DNA of 64,000 bases from an uncultured Desulfobacter sp. (GTDB lineage: Bacteria; Desulfobacterota; Desulfobacteria; Desulfobacterales; Desulfobacteraceae). Position 1 is the stretch's first letter. Each line of letters begins with the position of its first letter. A program made the translations under genes and the position numbers. Under the pieces are notes generated by a model, which made no database searches, was not told where the DNA came from, and saw nothing but the letters and a program-made list of their open reading frames with translations. Where the stretch lies: contig NZ_OY762929.1 of assembly GCF_963666675.1 (NCBI RefSeq), forward strand, positions 4,870,001 to 4,934,000, given 5' to 3'. This document shows positions 8,751-16,134 of this stretch, piece after piece.

Positions 8751-9095
8751 AGGAGGATGCCAAGGCATCGGGCGGTTCCTGCTGTCTACCGATGTGCCTT
8801 TTCTTTTTTAAAAAATCTTATTTAACAAGCTCATTATTTTCTCAGAAAATGTAACGATAGGTGGGATTTTTAGATGATATAGAGGTACTGTAGGGAAAGA
8901 ATTAACACTTGGATGGTAAAATTAAAATCATCTTAAATTTATGGCGATGGGCACCCATAATGAAAGAAGTTAACGGCCATTACCGGTAAAAAGGTTACAC
9001 GCCATATAATAGATATCAAACACCTTGTATTTTCTAACCTTGAGCTAAATTTAAAAGTAGACTAATCTTAGTTCGAATGCTTGGGGAGGATTGAT

Positions 9096-10217
9096 TTAAC
9101 GGGGCAATGAAAAAAAAAAAACAGTACCTGTTTCCGCATCAGATGTGAAATCTACCCTCCCTTTTAAATATTTCTCACCAAACAATTTCATTGAATAAGT
9201 TCCCAAGCCCCTTCCCATATCTGCCTTGGTGCTGAAGTAACGCTGAAAAAGCCGTTTTTGAAAATCCTCTGGGATATAACTGGCATTCCATATTTGCCAA
9301 AAAACATTGCCTGGTTCTTCTGTTACCGTTATTTGTATTTCGCCTTTCTCGGGTGTAGCCTCTAGTGCATTAAGGACCATGTTACCCAAGACTTTTGAAA
9401 CCAGCAATATATCAGTTTTAATCGTTATAGCCTCGTTGGGCCAGGTTTCCCGAATTCGTCTATTCTTCAGTGCTTCGTGTCCATCCACAATCAAGTGAAG
9501 CTCCTCCCGAATCTCTCCAATGGAAACTATTTTATGTTCGATTTCATATTTAGTATTACGGTTACTGGAAAGGCTCCTCTGAAAAGAAACCTCATTGCAA
9601 AGCTTAAGAATTGCATTAGTCATGTGGTGAACACGCTTATTATCCTTGAACTCAGCCTCTAGAAGTTCACAATTCCCCAGCAAGGAGGCTAAGAGATTGG
9701 AAATGTCGTGGAAGAATACCCTTTCCAGGTTCATCCAAAAAGATTCCTGGGTAATGTCTTGTGCAAAAAACAAAATCCATTTTTGGCCCTCTATCAAAAT
9801 CGACTGGGTTCTGATGAGCATTACCATGTCCTCTTTGACATTGCCGTCTTGTTTATTTAATGAGCATACCTGTTCGCTGCTGGCTTCCCCATTAATACAT
9901 GCCATGGTCGCTATGACTGCACCGCAGGTTGCACAGTGTGGGGTAGTGCCGCAACCGTTAGGCTCTTCTACAGCATGAGAGCAAGACACTATTTCACCGA
10001 ACCGAAGCCCCAAAACTTCGGTTATATCCTTGATACCAAGGGCATCTGCCAAACCATGATTTACCGTTACTACTTGACGGTCTTCATTTAGGACAAGTAG
10101 AAGTCCTGACGAGATTTTGAGTATTGTATCCATAATGGGACTTTTGCTGATACTATCAATTTGATTTCTAAATTTACGTCTATCAGTCTTCCTTGCCGGA
10201 GCGAAATAGGTCTCCAT
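9096..10217 (-). CDS. PAS-domain sensor histidine kinase with Cys-rich PAS
   Basis: Cytoplasmic histidine kinase of about 373 residues without membrane helices. Residues 30-150 are a PAS domain holding an unusual cysteine cluster (SCSHAVEEPNGCG then HCATCGAV, plus a later CSLN) that could bind metal, heme or an Fe-S centre or act as a redox switch. The phosphoacceptor is in VFFHDISNLLA near 185. The ATPase part shows the N box LGNMVLNALEAT and a G box GRGLGTYSMKLF. The ATG at 10217 has GGAG upstream. No response regulator is next to it; it stands alone between the transposon and the small-gene cluster, so its partner is unknown. Confidence 0.88.
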   Translation of the reverse strand: METYFAPARKTDRRKFRNQIDSISKSPIMDTILKISSGLLLVLNEDRQVVTVNHGLADALGIKDITEVLGLRFGEIVSCSHAVEEPNGCGTTPHCATCGAVIATMACINGEASSEQVCSLNKQDGNVKEDMVMLIRTQSILIEGQKWILFFAQDITQESFWMNLERVFFHDISNLLASLLGNCELLEAEFKDNKRVHHMTNAILKLCNEVSFQRSLSSNRNTKYEIEHKIVSIGEIREELHLIVDGHEALKNRRIRETWPNEAITIKTDILLVSKVLGNMVLNALEATPEKGEIQITVTEEPGNVFWQIWNASYIPEDFQKRLFQRYFSTKADMGRGLGTYSMKLFGEKYLKGRVDFTSDAETGTVFFFSLPR

Positions 10218-10468
10218 CAATGTAACTCCATATATTTTGTATTTATAGTACAGTCGGTTACAGTATCTTTTTTAAATACCCCGAAGTCAAGGTTTCAAAA
10301 AAACGAGTTTTGAAGCAGGCAGGACTAACAGAAGAAATAAACTTTCCATCCAGTAAAAGCCTTGGATGTCTGTATATAGATAATGTGGGGTTACTGATTT
10401 CTTAGAATGTTTGAAAATTGGCGCTTTTATGCCGGTAACACCAGTCTGAATGAATGCTACTGATATGA

Positions 10469-11041
10469 TTATTTCCAAAACTTCCACCATGGACTTTTTT
10501 CTTTTAATTTATCAACAAATCCTCCATCTTGAACATCTGTTGATACACTCGCATATTTATTTAACAAAACCTCGCAATGTTCATTCAAATCAATGATACT
10601 CTCTATTTGTGGATCATAGATGATGTATCCAGATTCTTCTTGAATTATTTGTAAATATTCAAATATTTTTTCAAAAATTTCTTTTGCTGTTTCTCCGGTA
10701 TGCCAATATGGGACGGTTACTGTCGCGGAATTATCATAAACTGTTATTTGGATACCATTTCCATCATCTGACTCATTTATCTCTAAGTGTCTATATTTAA
10801 TTTTGGCATCTTCAATTGAAATATTTTCAATTTTGGCGATTTCATCAAATCCAAAACAGAAGATTTCAAAATCATTATTGAATGATATTAGAGAATTGGC
10901 TATTCTTTTCTTTTTCGCTTCTGAAGCTTCATCAGGTGGACCTGGATTAATGTCCTCTTCTTCACCATTTAAATAATAATCAATTGTGTCTGTATGGTCT
11001 TTGCCGGGAATAGGTGCATAAAGATAAATGTCATAGCTCAT
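10469..11041 (-). CDS. Small acidic protein resembling an immunity protein
   Basis: Protein of 190 residues, AT-rich gene, function unknown. It opens with MSYDIYLYAPIPG, a beginning shared by small proteins I associate with toxin-immunity loci, and ends with the aromatic motif PWWKFW. It is strongly acidic and has no signal peptide or membrane segment. An alternative GTG start at 11059 would add six residues; it lies in the end of the attC-like site. The ATG at 11041 is only 11 bases after that site, as in integron cassettes. The 10221-10468 stretch after the gene shows no convincing second attC or gene. Confidence 0.6.
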   Translation of the reverse strand: MSYDIYLYAPIPGKDHTDTIDYYLNGEEEDINPGPPDEASEAKKKRIANSLISFNNDFEIFCFGFDEIAKIENISIEDAKIKYRHLEINESDDGNGIQITVYDNSATVTVPYWHTGETAKEIFEKIFEYLQIIQEESGYIIYDPQIESIIDLNEHCEVLLNKYASVSTDVQDGGFVDKLKEKSPWWKFWK

Positions 11042-11052
11042 GTTTATTTTAT

Positions 11053-11180
11053 AGCTCACGAAGTTTTCAGTAGGCGGACGGCAAAACCCGACGGCCTATC
11101 AAAACCGAACTTGGTTAATAAAAAAGAATGGTTAACGAAGGCTTGCTTCCGCTGGCTCCACTGCAAAACACTTGTTAAGT
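11053..11180 (-). repeat. attC-like integron recombination site
   Basis: Read on the minus strand the site opens with ACTTAAC (11180 to 11174), which fits the RYYYAAC consensus and contains the TAA stop of the preceding gene. Then comes AAGTGTTTTGCAGTGGA, and near the other end TCCGCCTACTGAAAACTTCG, which pairs with it apart from small bulges, followed by GTGAGCT in the place of the GTTRRRY box. The last box is imperfect, so the site may be decayed. The ~128-base length is within the attC range. No integrase gene is in the window. Confidence 0.45.
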
Positions 11181-11633
11181 GGTTTCTTTAAATTGTAGTT
11201 TTTCACCTGTAGCATCATAAAGCAGCTTGATTGATTTCCGTCCATAATACCAATTATTAGGTCGGTCTTTCAGTAACCAATCTTTTATAATTTCAAATCC
11301 TTCAGCTATGCAAACCTCTCTTACCTTTTTACGAATTTTCCCGGGGACGGGAGACACCCCTATACGCCATTCCGGTGTAACCCACTGAGTCACTTCGTTT
11401 TTTTTGGTGTTAGATATTGAATTCTCAGACCTACTATAAGTTACTTCCAAAAAAGTGTGAATATCTCTATTTAAAATATTATGATATGCACCCGTCCAAA
11501 AGAAAAAGGATAACTTTAGTTCATTAAACTGAGGAACACCTTCTAAATGCTGGGAGATAAGCTCAGCACCCACAGGATATGAAATATCTTTAGGAAGTTT
11601 TTCTTTATAGCTTGTCGGTATCAATAGTTCCAT
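11175..11633 (-). CDS. Hypothetical protein in a cassette-like unit
   Basis: 152-residue protein of unknown function, AT-rich, without signal or membrane segment. Visible features are an aromatic-rich middle (LSFFFWTGAYHN) and a basic C-terminal part (KIRKKVREVCIAEGF, NNWYYGRKSIKLLYD). The gene arrangement is more informative than the protein: the minus-strand heptamer GTTAAGT (11648 to 11642) lies 8 bases before the ATG, with no ribosome site, and the stop codon is part of ACTTAAC, the start of the attC-like site. That is how integron gene cassettes are built. Its product could be an immunity-type protein like its neighbours, but this is a guess. Confidence 0.6.
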   Translation of the reverse strand: MELLIPTSYKEKLPKDISYPVGAELISQHLEGVPQFNELKLSFFFWTGAYHNILNRDIHTFLEVTYSRSENSISNTKKNEVTQWVTPEWRIGVSPVPGKIRKKVREVCIAEGFEIIKDWLLKDRPNNWYYGRKSIKLLYDATGEKLQFKETT

Positions 11634-11875
11634 TGGATGGCACTTAACAAATAGCTATGCAATTTTTTCTGTTAAAATTCGGATTTGTAATGTTATCCCA
11701 TTAGAAAAATAGAAAACAATATAATTTTTAATAGCAATCAAGTAACCGAATGTAAATAGAAGGTTTGAATGGAACTATTAAGGAAAACAAAACCGAGCAA
11801 TCATGGTATGAAGCTGGATTATTTGAAGCTCGGAGGCCCTCATCAATAACAGATCAAAAAAACGCTCGTGAAAAT

Positions 11876-11971
11876 CTAATCCAAAAATTCAAATTCTACC
11901 TTGCCTTCCATGCGGCCACCAGGATATTCTTCAATTAATTCTTGTTTTAATTCAATATCAAGGGATATTAT
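11876..11971 (-). pseudogene. C-terminal gene fragment
   Basis: A 31-codon open stretch on the minus strand that reads like real protein (SLDIELKQELIEEY then PGGRMEGKVEFEFLD) and ends at a TAG, but has no start codon; an in-frame stop precedes it directly at 11972-11974. It looks like the tail of a lost gene cut off where the next plus-strand gene begins. The remainder of 11649-11975 shows no other gene I can support. Confidence 0.3.
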
Positions 11972-11975
11972 TTAA

Positions 11976-12230
11976 ATGGCATCCGTATTCTTGCTTCAGC
12001 ATCTAAATTACACCTCTGAAAATAATGATGATGTTAAAATAATAGGGGTTTACGCAACAAGACAAGAGGCATTGGATGCGATTACCAGATTAAATGTTCA
12101 GCCAGGTTTTTGTGATTCACCAAATGTAATTGACCCGTCAGAGGAAAATATTCGAAGTGGATTTTTCATTGATAAGTATGAAGTTGGGAAAGATCATTGG
12201 CGTGAAGGATTCAAAACTGTCTCTGATTAA
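11976..12230 (+). CDS. DUF7336-like small protein (immunity-type)
   Basis: 84-residue protein whose whole length follows one pattern: VFLLQHLNY, a DVKIIGVYATRQEALDAITRL helix-strand unit, PGFCDSP, and the end FFIDKYEVGKDHWREGF. Proteins of this shape are common next to polymorphic-toxin and contact-dependent immunity genes; the biochemical role is unknown. An AGGGA ribosome site is 11 bases upstream. It is the first of three plus-strand AT-rich genes. No toxin gene is visible near it. Confidence 0.65.
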   Translation: MASVFLLQHLNYTSENNDDVKIIGVYATRQEALDAITRLNVQPGFCDSPNVIDPSEENIRSGFFIDKYEVGKDHWREGFKTVSD

Positions 12231-12326
12231 ATTTTCTATGAAAGGCTTCGTGGAGTTCCAAGTTATAATCATTCTCAATAATTATATTAAAAACCAGCAT
12301 ATTTGAGAACAAAAAGGAGTTGCTGC

Positions 12327-12956
12327 ATGGGAATCTTAGATATTTTTTTTGGTAAGAACAGAGCTGAAAAGGGACGAAAATATATGCTTGATACCTCTGG
12401 GCTTAGACCAACCAGCACAATGATGGATGAAGAACAGTATTGGGATATAATAGATGATTCTTTAAGTAACTCAAAAGACCAAGAAAGCCAAGAAAAGTTA
12501 ATTATAAATGAATTACAGAAGTTGTCTCTTGAAGACATTATTGGATTTCGTTTAAGAACCGACAAACTGCTTTATGACACCTACAATTCAGAAATGTGGT
12601 GTGCCGCTTACATAATGAATGGGGGGTGTTCAGACGATAGCTTCGAATATTTTAGATGTTGGCTTATTTCAAGAGGCAAGGGTGCTTATCAAAAGGCGAA
12701 AAAGGCCCCGGATTCTCTGATAACTGAAGTTGTGGCAGGTTATGATTATTACGATTTTGAATCATTTTGGTATGTTGCTTTGGTTGCATTTGAAAGACTT
12801 ACAGGGGAAAATCTTTACGACTTCATAGATTATGATAAGTTCACAACTATCGAGGGAAAATATCCAGATTTTGAATTTACTTGGGAAGAGGACAAGCCAG
12901 ACACAATGAAGGCTATCTGCCCTCAGCTATTCGATAAACTATTTGAGCAGTCATGA
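12327..12956 (+). CDS. DUF4240 domain protein
   Basis: 209-residue protein. The N-terminal half (residues 25-160) has the DUF4240 pattern: MDEEQYWDIIDDSL, an AAYIMNGGCSDDSFEYFRCWLISRGK core and DSLITEV. The end is acidic (FEFTWEEDKPDTM). This family is frequent among immunity-like and WGR/polymorphic-toxin neighbours, but no activity is known to me. The ATG at 12327 has AAAAGGAG seven bases upstream and is preferred over an in-frame TTG at 12303. The stop overlaps the next start (ATGA), so the two are translationally coupled. Confidence 0.7.
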   Translation: MGILDIFFGKNRAEKGRKYMLDTSGLRPTSTMMDEEQYWDIIDDSLSNSKDQESQEKLIINELQKLSLEDIIGFRLRTDKLLYDTYNSEMWCAAYIMNGGCSDDSFEYFRCWLISRGKGAYQKAKKAPDSLITEVVAGYDYYDFESFWYVALVAFERLTGENLYDFIDYDKFTTIEGKYPDFEFTWEEDKPDTMKAICPQLFDKLFEQS

Positions 12957-13207
12957 AAAACAAAGATTTAATCGTAATGAATATTGAAGACGCCAGAGAT
13001 GAATTGAACTGTATCCTATCTGATTTGCAAAAGGACTCCGAATATTCTGAAATAGAATTTAAAATTGCTTTGGAACATGCATATCATCATCTCAATCATG
13101 CCTGGAATATAAGGGATATAGATGAGGATAGGATAGGAGACTGTTCAGAAGAAGATGATAAGACTTGGTCGAAATATCCAAAGGATAACATACTCCCTTA
13201 TGATTAG
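12953..13207 (+). CDS. Small hypothetical protein coupled to the DUF4240 gene
   Basis: 84-residue, very acidic protein of unknown function with a helical middle (KIALEHAYHHLNHAWNIRDID). Its ATG overlaps the stop of the DUF4240 gene by four bases, so the two are made together and may act together. A helical His-rich stretch followed by an Asp/Glu-rich tail is all that can be described. Confidence 0.55.
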   Translation: MKNKDLIVMNIEDARDELNCILSDLQKDSEYSEIEFKIALEHAYHHLNHAWNIRDIDEDRIGDCSEEDDKTWSKYPKDNILPYD

Positions 13208-13327
13208 ATCCCCCCTTGACCTGAGCGATAATTCATAACATATTTTATTAAATAAATGGGGTGCGGCTCTTTTACGACATGTCTGACCAAAGCTGGTAGT
13301 CATGATATTTGCCATTCTTTGCCAGCA

Positions 13328-14899
13328 TTACTTGATCACTTTTAGATGCCCCCGTCGTTTCGGTGAAGGTTTTGGTAGCTTTGTAGCCGGAACCTCACCA
13401 TGTTGATAAAGAGCCCGGTGATTACGTTCGTATTCGCAGGCTTCATGAAAATTCCAATACTCATCAAAATCGTTACTACTCCGCAAGGCACGCAGACGCA
13501 ACACTGCTTCAGCACTGGACAACCGCCATTTGGCACCAGTTATATCCATTCGGTCCTTTACAAGATGACGACATGCGCCCTCAATAACTCCTGTGGCAAT
13601 AGGGAGGCCAAGGTCAAGATAATGATGGTATTCAAGGTACGGTGCTTTATTTTTCAAATACGTTGCGCAGGCTTCTACAGGTTTACGTTGTTTGTCTGTA
13701 AATTTTTTTAATGTAGCACTTCTACGCATCCCCCCTGCCATCAATCCGGCCTTGCCATCGAGTACTTTAGCCAAGCGGTACTGGACCCATTTTTCAAGCT
13801 CCGGGCCGGATTTGGGATGAAATGCCCTGCCAGCTTTCCAGAGGTATTCAATAACATGAATAATATCAACAATGATCGTAAGGGCCACATTTTGTCTTTT
13901 GGCCATACGTTTCAGGATTCGTAGTTGTTGATTTTCGCCGTCCACTAAGGCAACCCAATGTTTTTCGTGGTTGGGATCACGGTGGGAGGCCTCAGAAAAG
14001 GCCGATGCAATGACCTGCTCGGCTGATTTTTCAAGGCTTGCCCATACACGCTTTTGTTCCGGGTGAGGGCTTGTTTTTGTATTCGACTTGTCATTCCCCG
14101 GAAGCAAGTCTTGGGGCGTACGTTTAAACGTATCTATAGTATATACAGCGGCAACGGTTGCCATTCGCTTGGCATTTTTCTTTTCCCCTTTGGATAGCCG
14201 GCTTTCCATCTGAGGCTTTCGTTTCCGGGCAGCTTTCCGGGTTTGTTCCCGCAGGTCCTGCTCATGCATTACCACGCCCTTACCATCGGTGGTGATTACC
14301 AGTATTGGACCAGTAACTGTCTCATCCGCCGGGCTGCATTGCCGTATTTCATAAAATGCGTCAAAATCCCGAGCTGCTCGCTGTGTTAACTCTTCTACCT
14401 GACGTTTGGGAATATCGGCTCCAGTGGTTTTCTTGATCGTTTCGACAGTCTCGTCAAAAGAACTCTTTGAAGCGTTTTCAGCCACACGGCGACGAAGTTC
14501 GAGGGAATAAAGTTCTGGGGGAAGATTCAATCGGGCATCCAACGGGTGCAAACTTGCCACGCCCTTGTTTCCATATCCGGCACGACTTTCCGATACCGTT
14601 CCAAATACGGTTTCGATTTTTCGATCCTGTGGCCTCACTTTCGGTCGAACAATGCCATCGGCTCCACAGACCGGCTCTTCACAATGACTGGGACCGAGCT
14701 TGTCTAAATGTTCCTGAAGCAGGATGCGCATCAGCTCACGTCCTCGTTTTTCAAGTTCTTGTTCCAAATCACTGAGTTTCACTGAATGATTCTCCTTGGA
14801 ATTAAGAAAATTGACAATATCATCATAGCATTTTTGCCCCGGATCAATGACGGGGGAAGGTAAATGCTCCACAGCAGAAAGGGAAACCGCTGGATTCAT
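13328..14899 (-). CDS. ISKra4-family transposase
   Basis: Full-length 523-residue transposase. Recognised from the family's typical blocks: RKIETVFGTVSESRAGYG, LNLPPELYSLELRRRVAE, SFDETVETIKKTTG with KRQVEEL, ILVITTDGKGVVM, then the core VALVDGENQQL, ALTIIVDIIHVIEYLWKA, and near the end GVIEGACRHLVKDRMDITGAKW with ALRSSNDFDEYW. The acidic residues in these blocks are probably the catalytic ones. The ATG overlaps the stop of the DUF4338 gene (ATGA) and has an AGGGAGGGGA ribosome site, so translation is coupled. It appears intact. Confidence 0.92.
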   Translation of the reverse strand: MNPAVSLSAVEHLPSPVIDPGQKCYDDIVNFLNSKENHSVKLSDLEQELEKRGRELMRILLQEHLDKLGPSHCEEPVCGADGIVRPKVRPQDRKIETVFGTVSESRAGYGNKGVASLHPLDARLNLPPELYSLELRRRVAENASKSSFDETVETIKKTTGADIPKRQVEELTQRAARDFDAFYEIRQCSPADETVTGPILVITTDGKGVVMHEQDLREQTRKAARKRKPQMESRLSKGEKKNAKRMATVAAVYTIDTFKRTPQDLLPGNDKSNTKTSPHPEQKRVWASLEKSAEQVIASAFSEASHRDPNHEKHWVALVDGENQQLRILKRMAKRQNVALTIIVDIIHVIEYLWKAGRAFHPKSGPELEKWVQYRLAKVLDGKAGLMAGGMRRSATLKKFTDKQRKPVEACATYLKNKAPYLEYHHYLDLGLPIATGVIEGACRHLVKDRMDITGAKWRLSSAEAVLRLRALRSSNDFDEYWNFHEACEYERNHRALYQHGEVPATKLPKPSPKRRGHLKVIK

Positions 14900-15783
14900 A
14901 TCCCCTCCCTGAGTTGGTGAACAGCATCTTTTTCCAGTGGATATACTAATATGGTTTTTACATCAGCGCCATGACGTTTGCCGAATCGGTCCATGCGCCC
15001 ACGACCAGTGGTTTTCCCCAACTCAATCCAGGTCGATGCCCGATAACAGCCACCGTGGAATTGTTGTCGATCCACCAATGTCTCTACCAGCATGGGTTTA
15101 AGACCATACTGCTGTTCCCAATCATCTCTGAGTTCCCGGAGACTACATGACAGTATCATGCTCGCTAAATTTTGGATGGGAGCAAGGATCAGAAAACGGC
15201 TGTTGTTCACCACCTTTTGTAGAGCGACCTTACGCCTTTCATCTGTCCAACCGATCCATTCATCGCGAGCACGCATCCGCCAGGCAGGGCTTGAGAACTG
15301 GATGCACCCCACAATTTCTCGATGGGGACGGTTTACATAAATCAGATACTGCAATCTGGCGCCAAAAGGCATTGCATATCCCAGGTAATGATGGCGACCG
15401 ATGAGTTCCTTAAACAGATCCCTCTGCTCTCGATTCTGAACCCGCTGTATCTCAAGAGGTGTAAATTCTTCTACGCTGCCACGCAAAGTGCTGTGGGGTT
15501 GCTTACAGGGTGTTTGGGGAATACTCTTGTGAAAAACGATCTTTGTTTGTTGTTTCTTTTCAGGAAGGGTTAGAGCTCCCTTGGCCTCTAAAAGCTCCAA
15601 AAAATCACTACATTCCCGGACTTTTAGCCGATCATTAGGGCGTTTCCATTCCAGAAGTTCGCATACGGTATGTGCCAGTTCTCGTCGGCTAAGGCCTCCA
15701 CAGGTAGCAACGACTTCCTGGATTAATGCGATTTCTTTACCGGTAAACTTTCGACCACAAAAGGTTTGTTGCTTGATTTGCAT
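14896..15783 (-). CDS. DUF4338 (DruA-like) protein of the IS
   Basis: 295-residue protein with the DUF4338 fold, the same domain found in DruA of the Druantia phage-defence system. An N-terminal HTH-like region (LSRRELAHTVCELLEW) precedes the core: LIGRHHYLGYAMPFGARLQYLIY, VGCIQFSSPAWRMRARDEWIGW, NNSRFLILA, LRDDWEQQYGLKPMLVETLVD, YRASTWIELGKTTGRGRMD. Here it is the first gene of an ISKra4 element and is coupled to the transposase, so a role in transposition is more likely than a defence role. The biochemical function of the domain is unknown to me. Confidence 0.8.
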   Translation of the reverse strand: MQIKQQTFCGRKFTGKEIALIQEVVATCGGLSRRELAHTVCELLEWKRPNDRLKVRECSDFLELLEAKGALTLPEKKQQTKIVFHKSIPQTPCKQPHSTLRGSVEEFTPLEIQRVQNREQRDLFKELIGRHHYLGYAMPFGARLQYLIYVNRPHREIVGCIQFSSPAWRMRARDEWIGWTDERRKVALQKVVNNSRFLILAPIQNLASMILSCSLRELRDDWEQQYGLKPMLVETLVDRQQFHGGCYRASTWIELGKTTGRGRMDRFGKRHGADVKTILVYPLEKDAVHQLREGI

Positions 15784-15836
15784 GTCATCTACCTCCCGCT
15801 ATTCTTTCATAACGGAATTATGACTCGCTGTCCAGG

Positions 15837-16134
15837 AAATTTTTGCAATTTACATCAGATAGTCACTGACAAATGAATTATCTTGCTGGAAAGCAGCATA
15901 AAAATAAGACTAACAACCCTGAACACCTTTAATGACCATGGCTTTCATATGTTTCAAAAGAGCCGCACCCAAATAAATGGCTATACATCCCCATTCAGAA
16001 GGCCAATAATATAGAAAAACAAACCTGAGCCTTTATGGTATGAGCCCTCGCCCGACCCCATTTCAGAACAGAATTCAATAACAGAGGTAGTGTGGGAAAA
16101 TGAACCCGTTCTGTTTAAAAGGAAAGAGTCGTCA
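15837..16134. other. Intergenic stretch without recognised gene
   Basis: About 300 bp between the right end of the ISKra4 element and the uvrC stop. No coding frame, RNA or strong hairpin terminator was seen. Confidence 0.5.

Larger units (their letters stand above)
5998..8789 (-). mobile_element. Three-gene DDE transposon (Mu/Tn552-type logic)
   Basis: About 2.8 kb, bounded by an 11-bp inverted match: GTAGACAGCAG at 5998-6008 and its complement CTGCTGTCTAC at 8779-8789, with weaker similarity continuing inward (ACCGC.C on both sides). Inside are three minus-strand genes: a zinc-ribbon/HTH protein, a DDE transposase and an AAA+ ATPase. That set resembles transposons that use a TniA-like transposase with a TniB-like ATPase partner. 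I could not find a clear target-site duplication, so the exact ends are tentative. Confidence 0.65.
13216..15836 (-). mobile_element. ISKra4-type element with DUF4338 accessory gene
   Basis: About 2.6 kb with two coupled minus-strand genes, DUF4338 then transposase. Candidate imperfect terminal inverted repeats are CTGAGCGATAATTCATAACA at 13221-13240 and, read inward from the right, GACAGCGAGTCATAATTCC at about 15833-15815. The ends are estimated; I could not confirm a target duplication. Confidence 0.6.

Noticed and set aside
9060..9095. Possible tRNA T-arm (TTAGTTCGAATGCTTGG)
   Set aside because: No acceptor, D or anticodon stems can be formed around it.
10287..10490. 67-codon minus-strand frame
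   Set aside because: Overlaps the end of the immunity-like gene, has no ribosome site and reads as random hydrophobic sequence.
14896..15783. Druantia defence system call for the DUF4338 gene
   Set aside because: No druB-E partner genes or helicase are present; the gene is coupled to an ISKra4 transposase.
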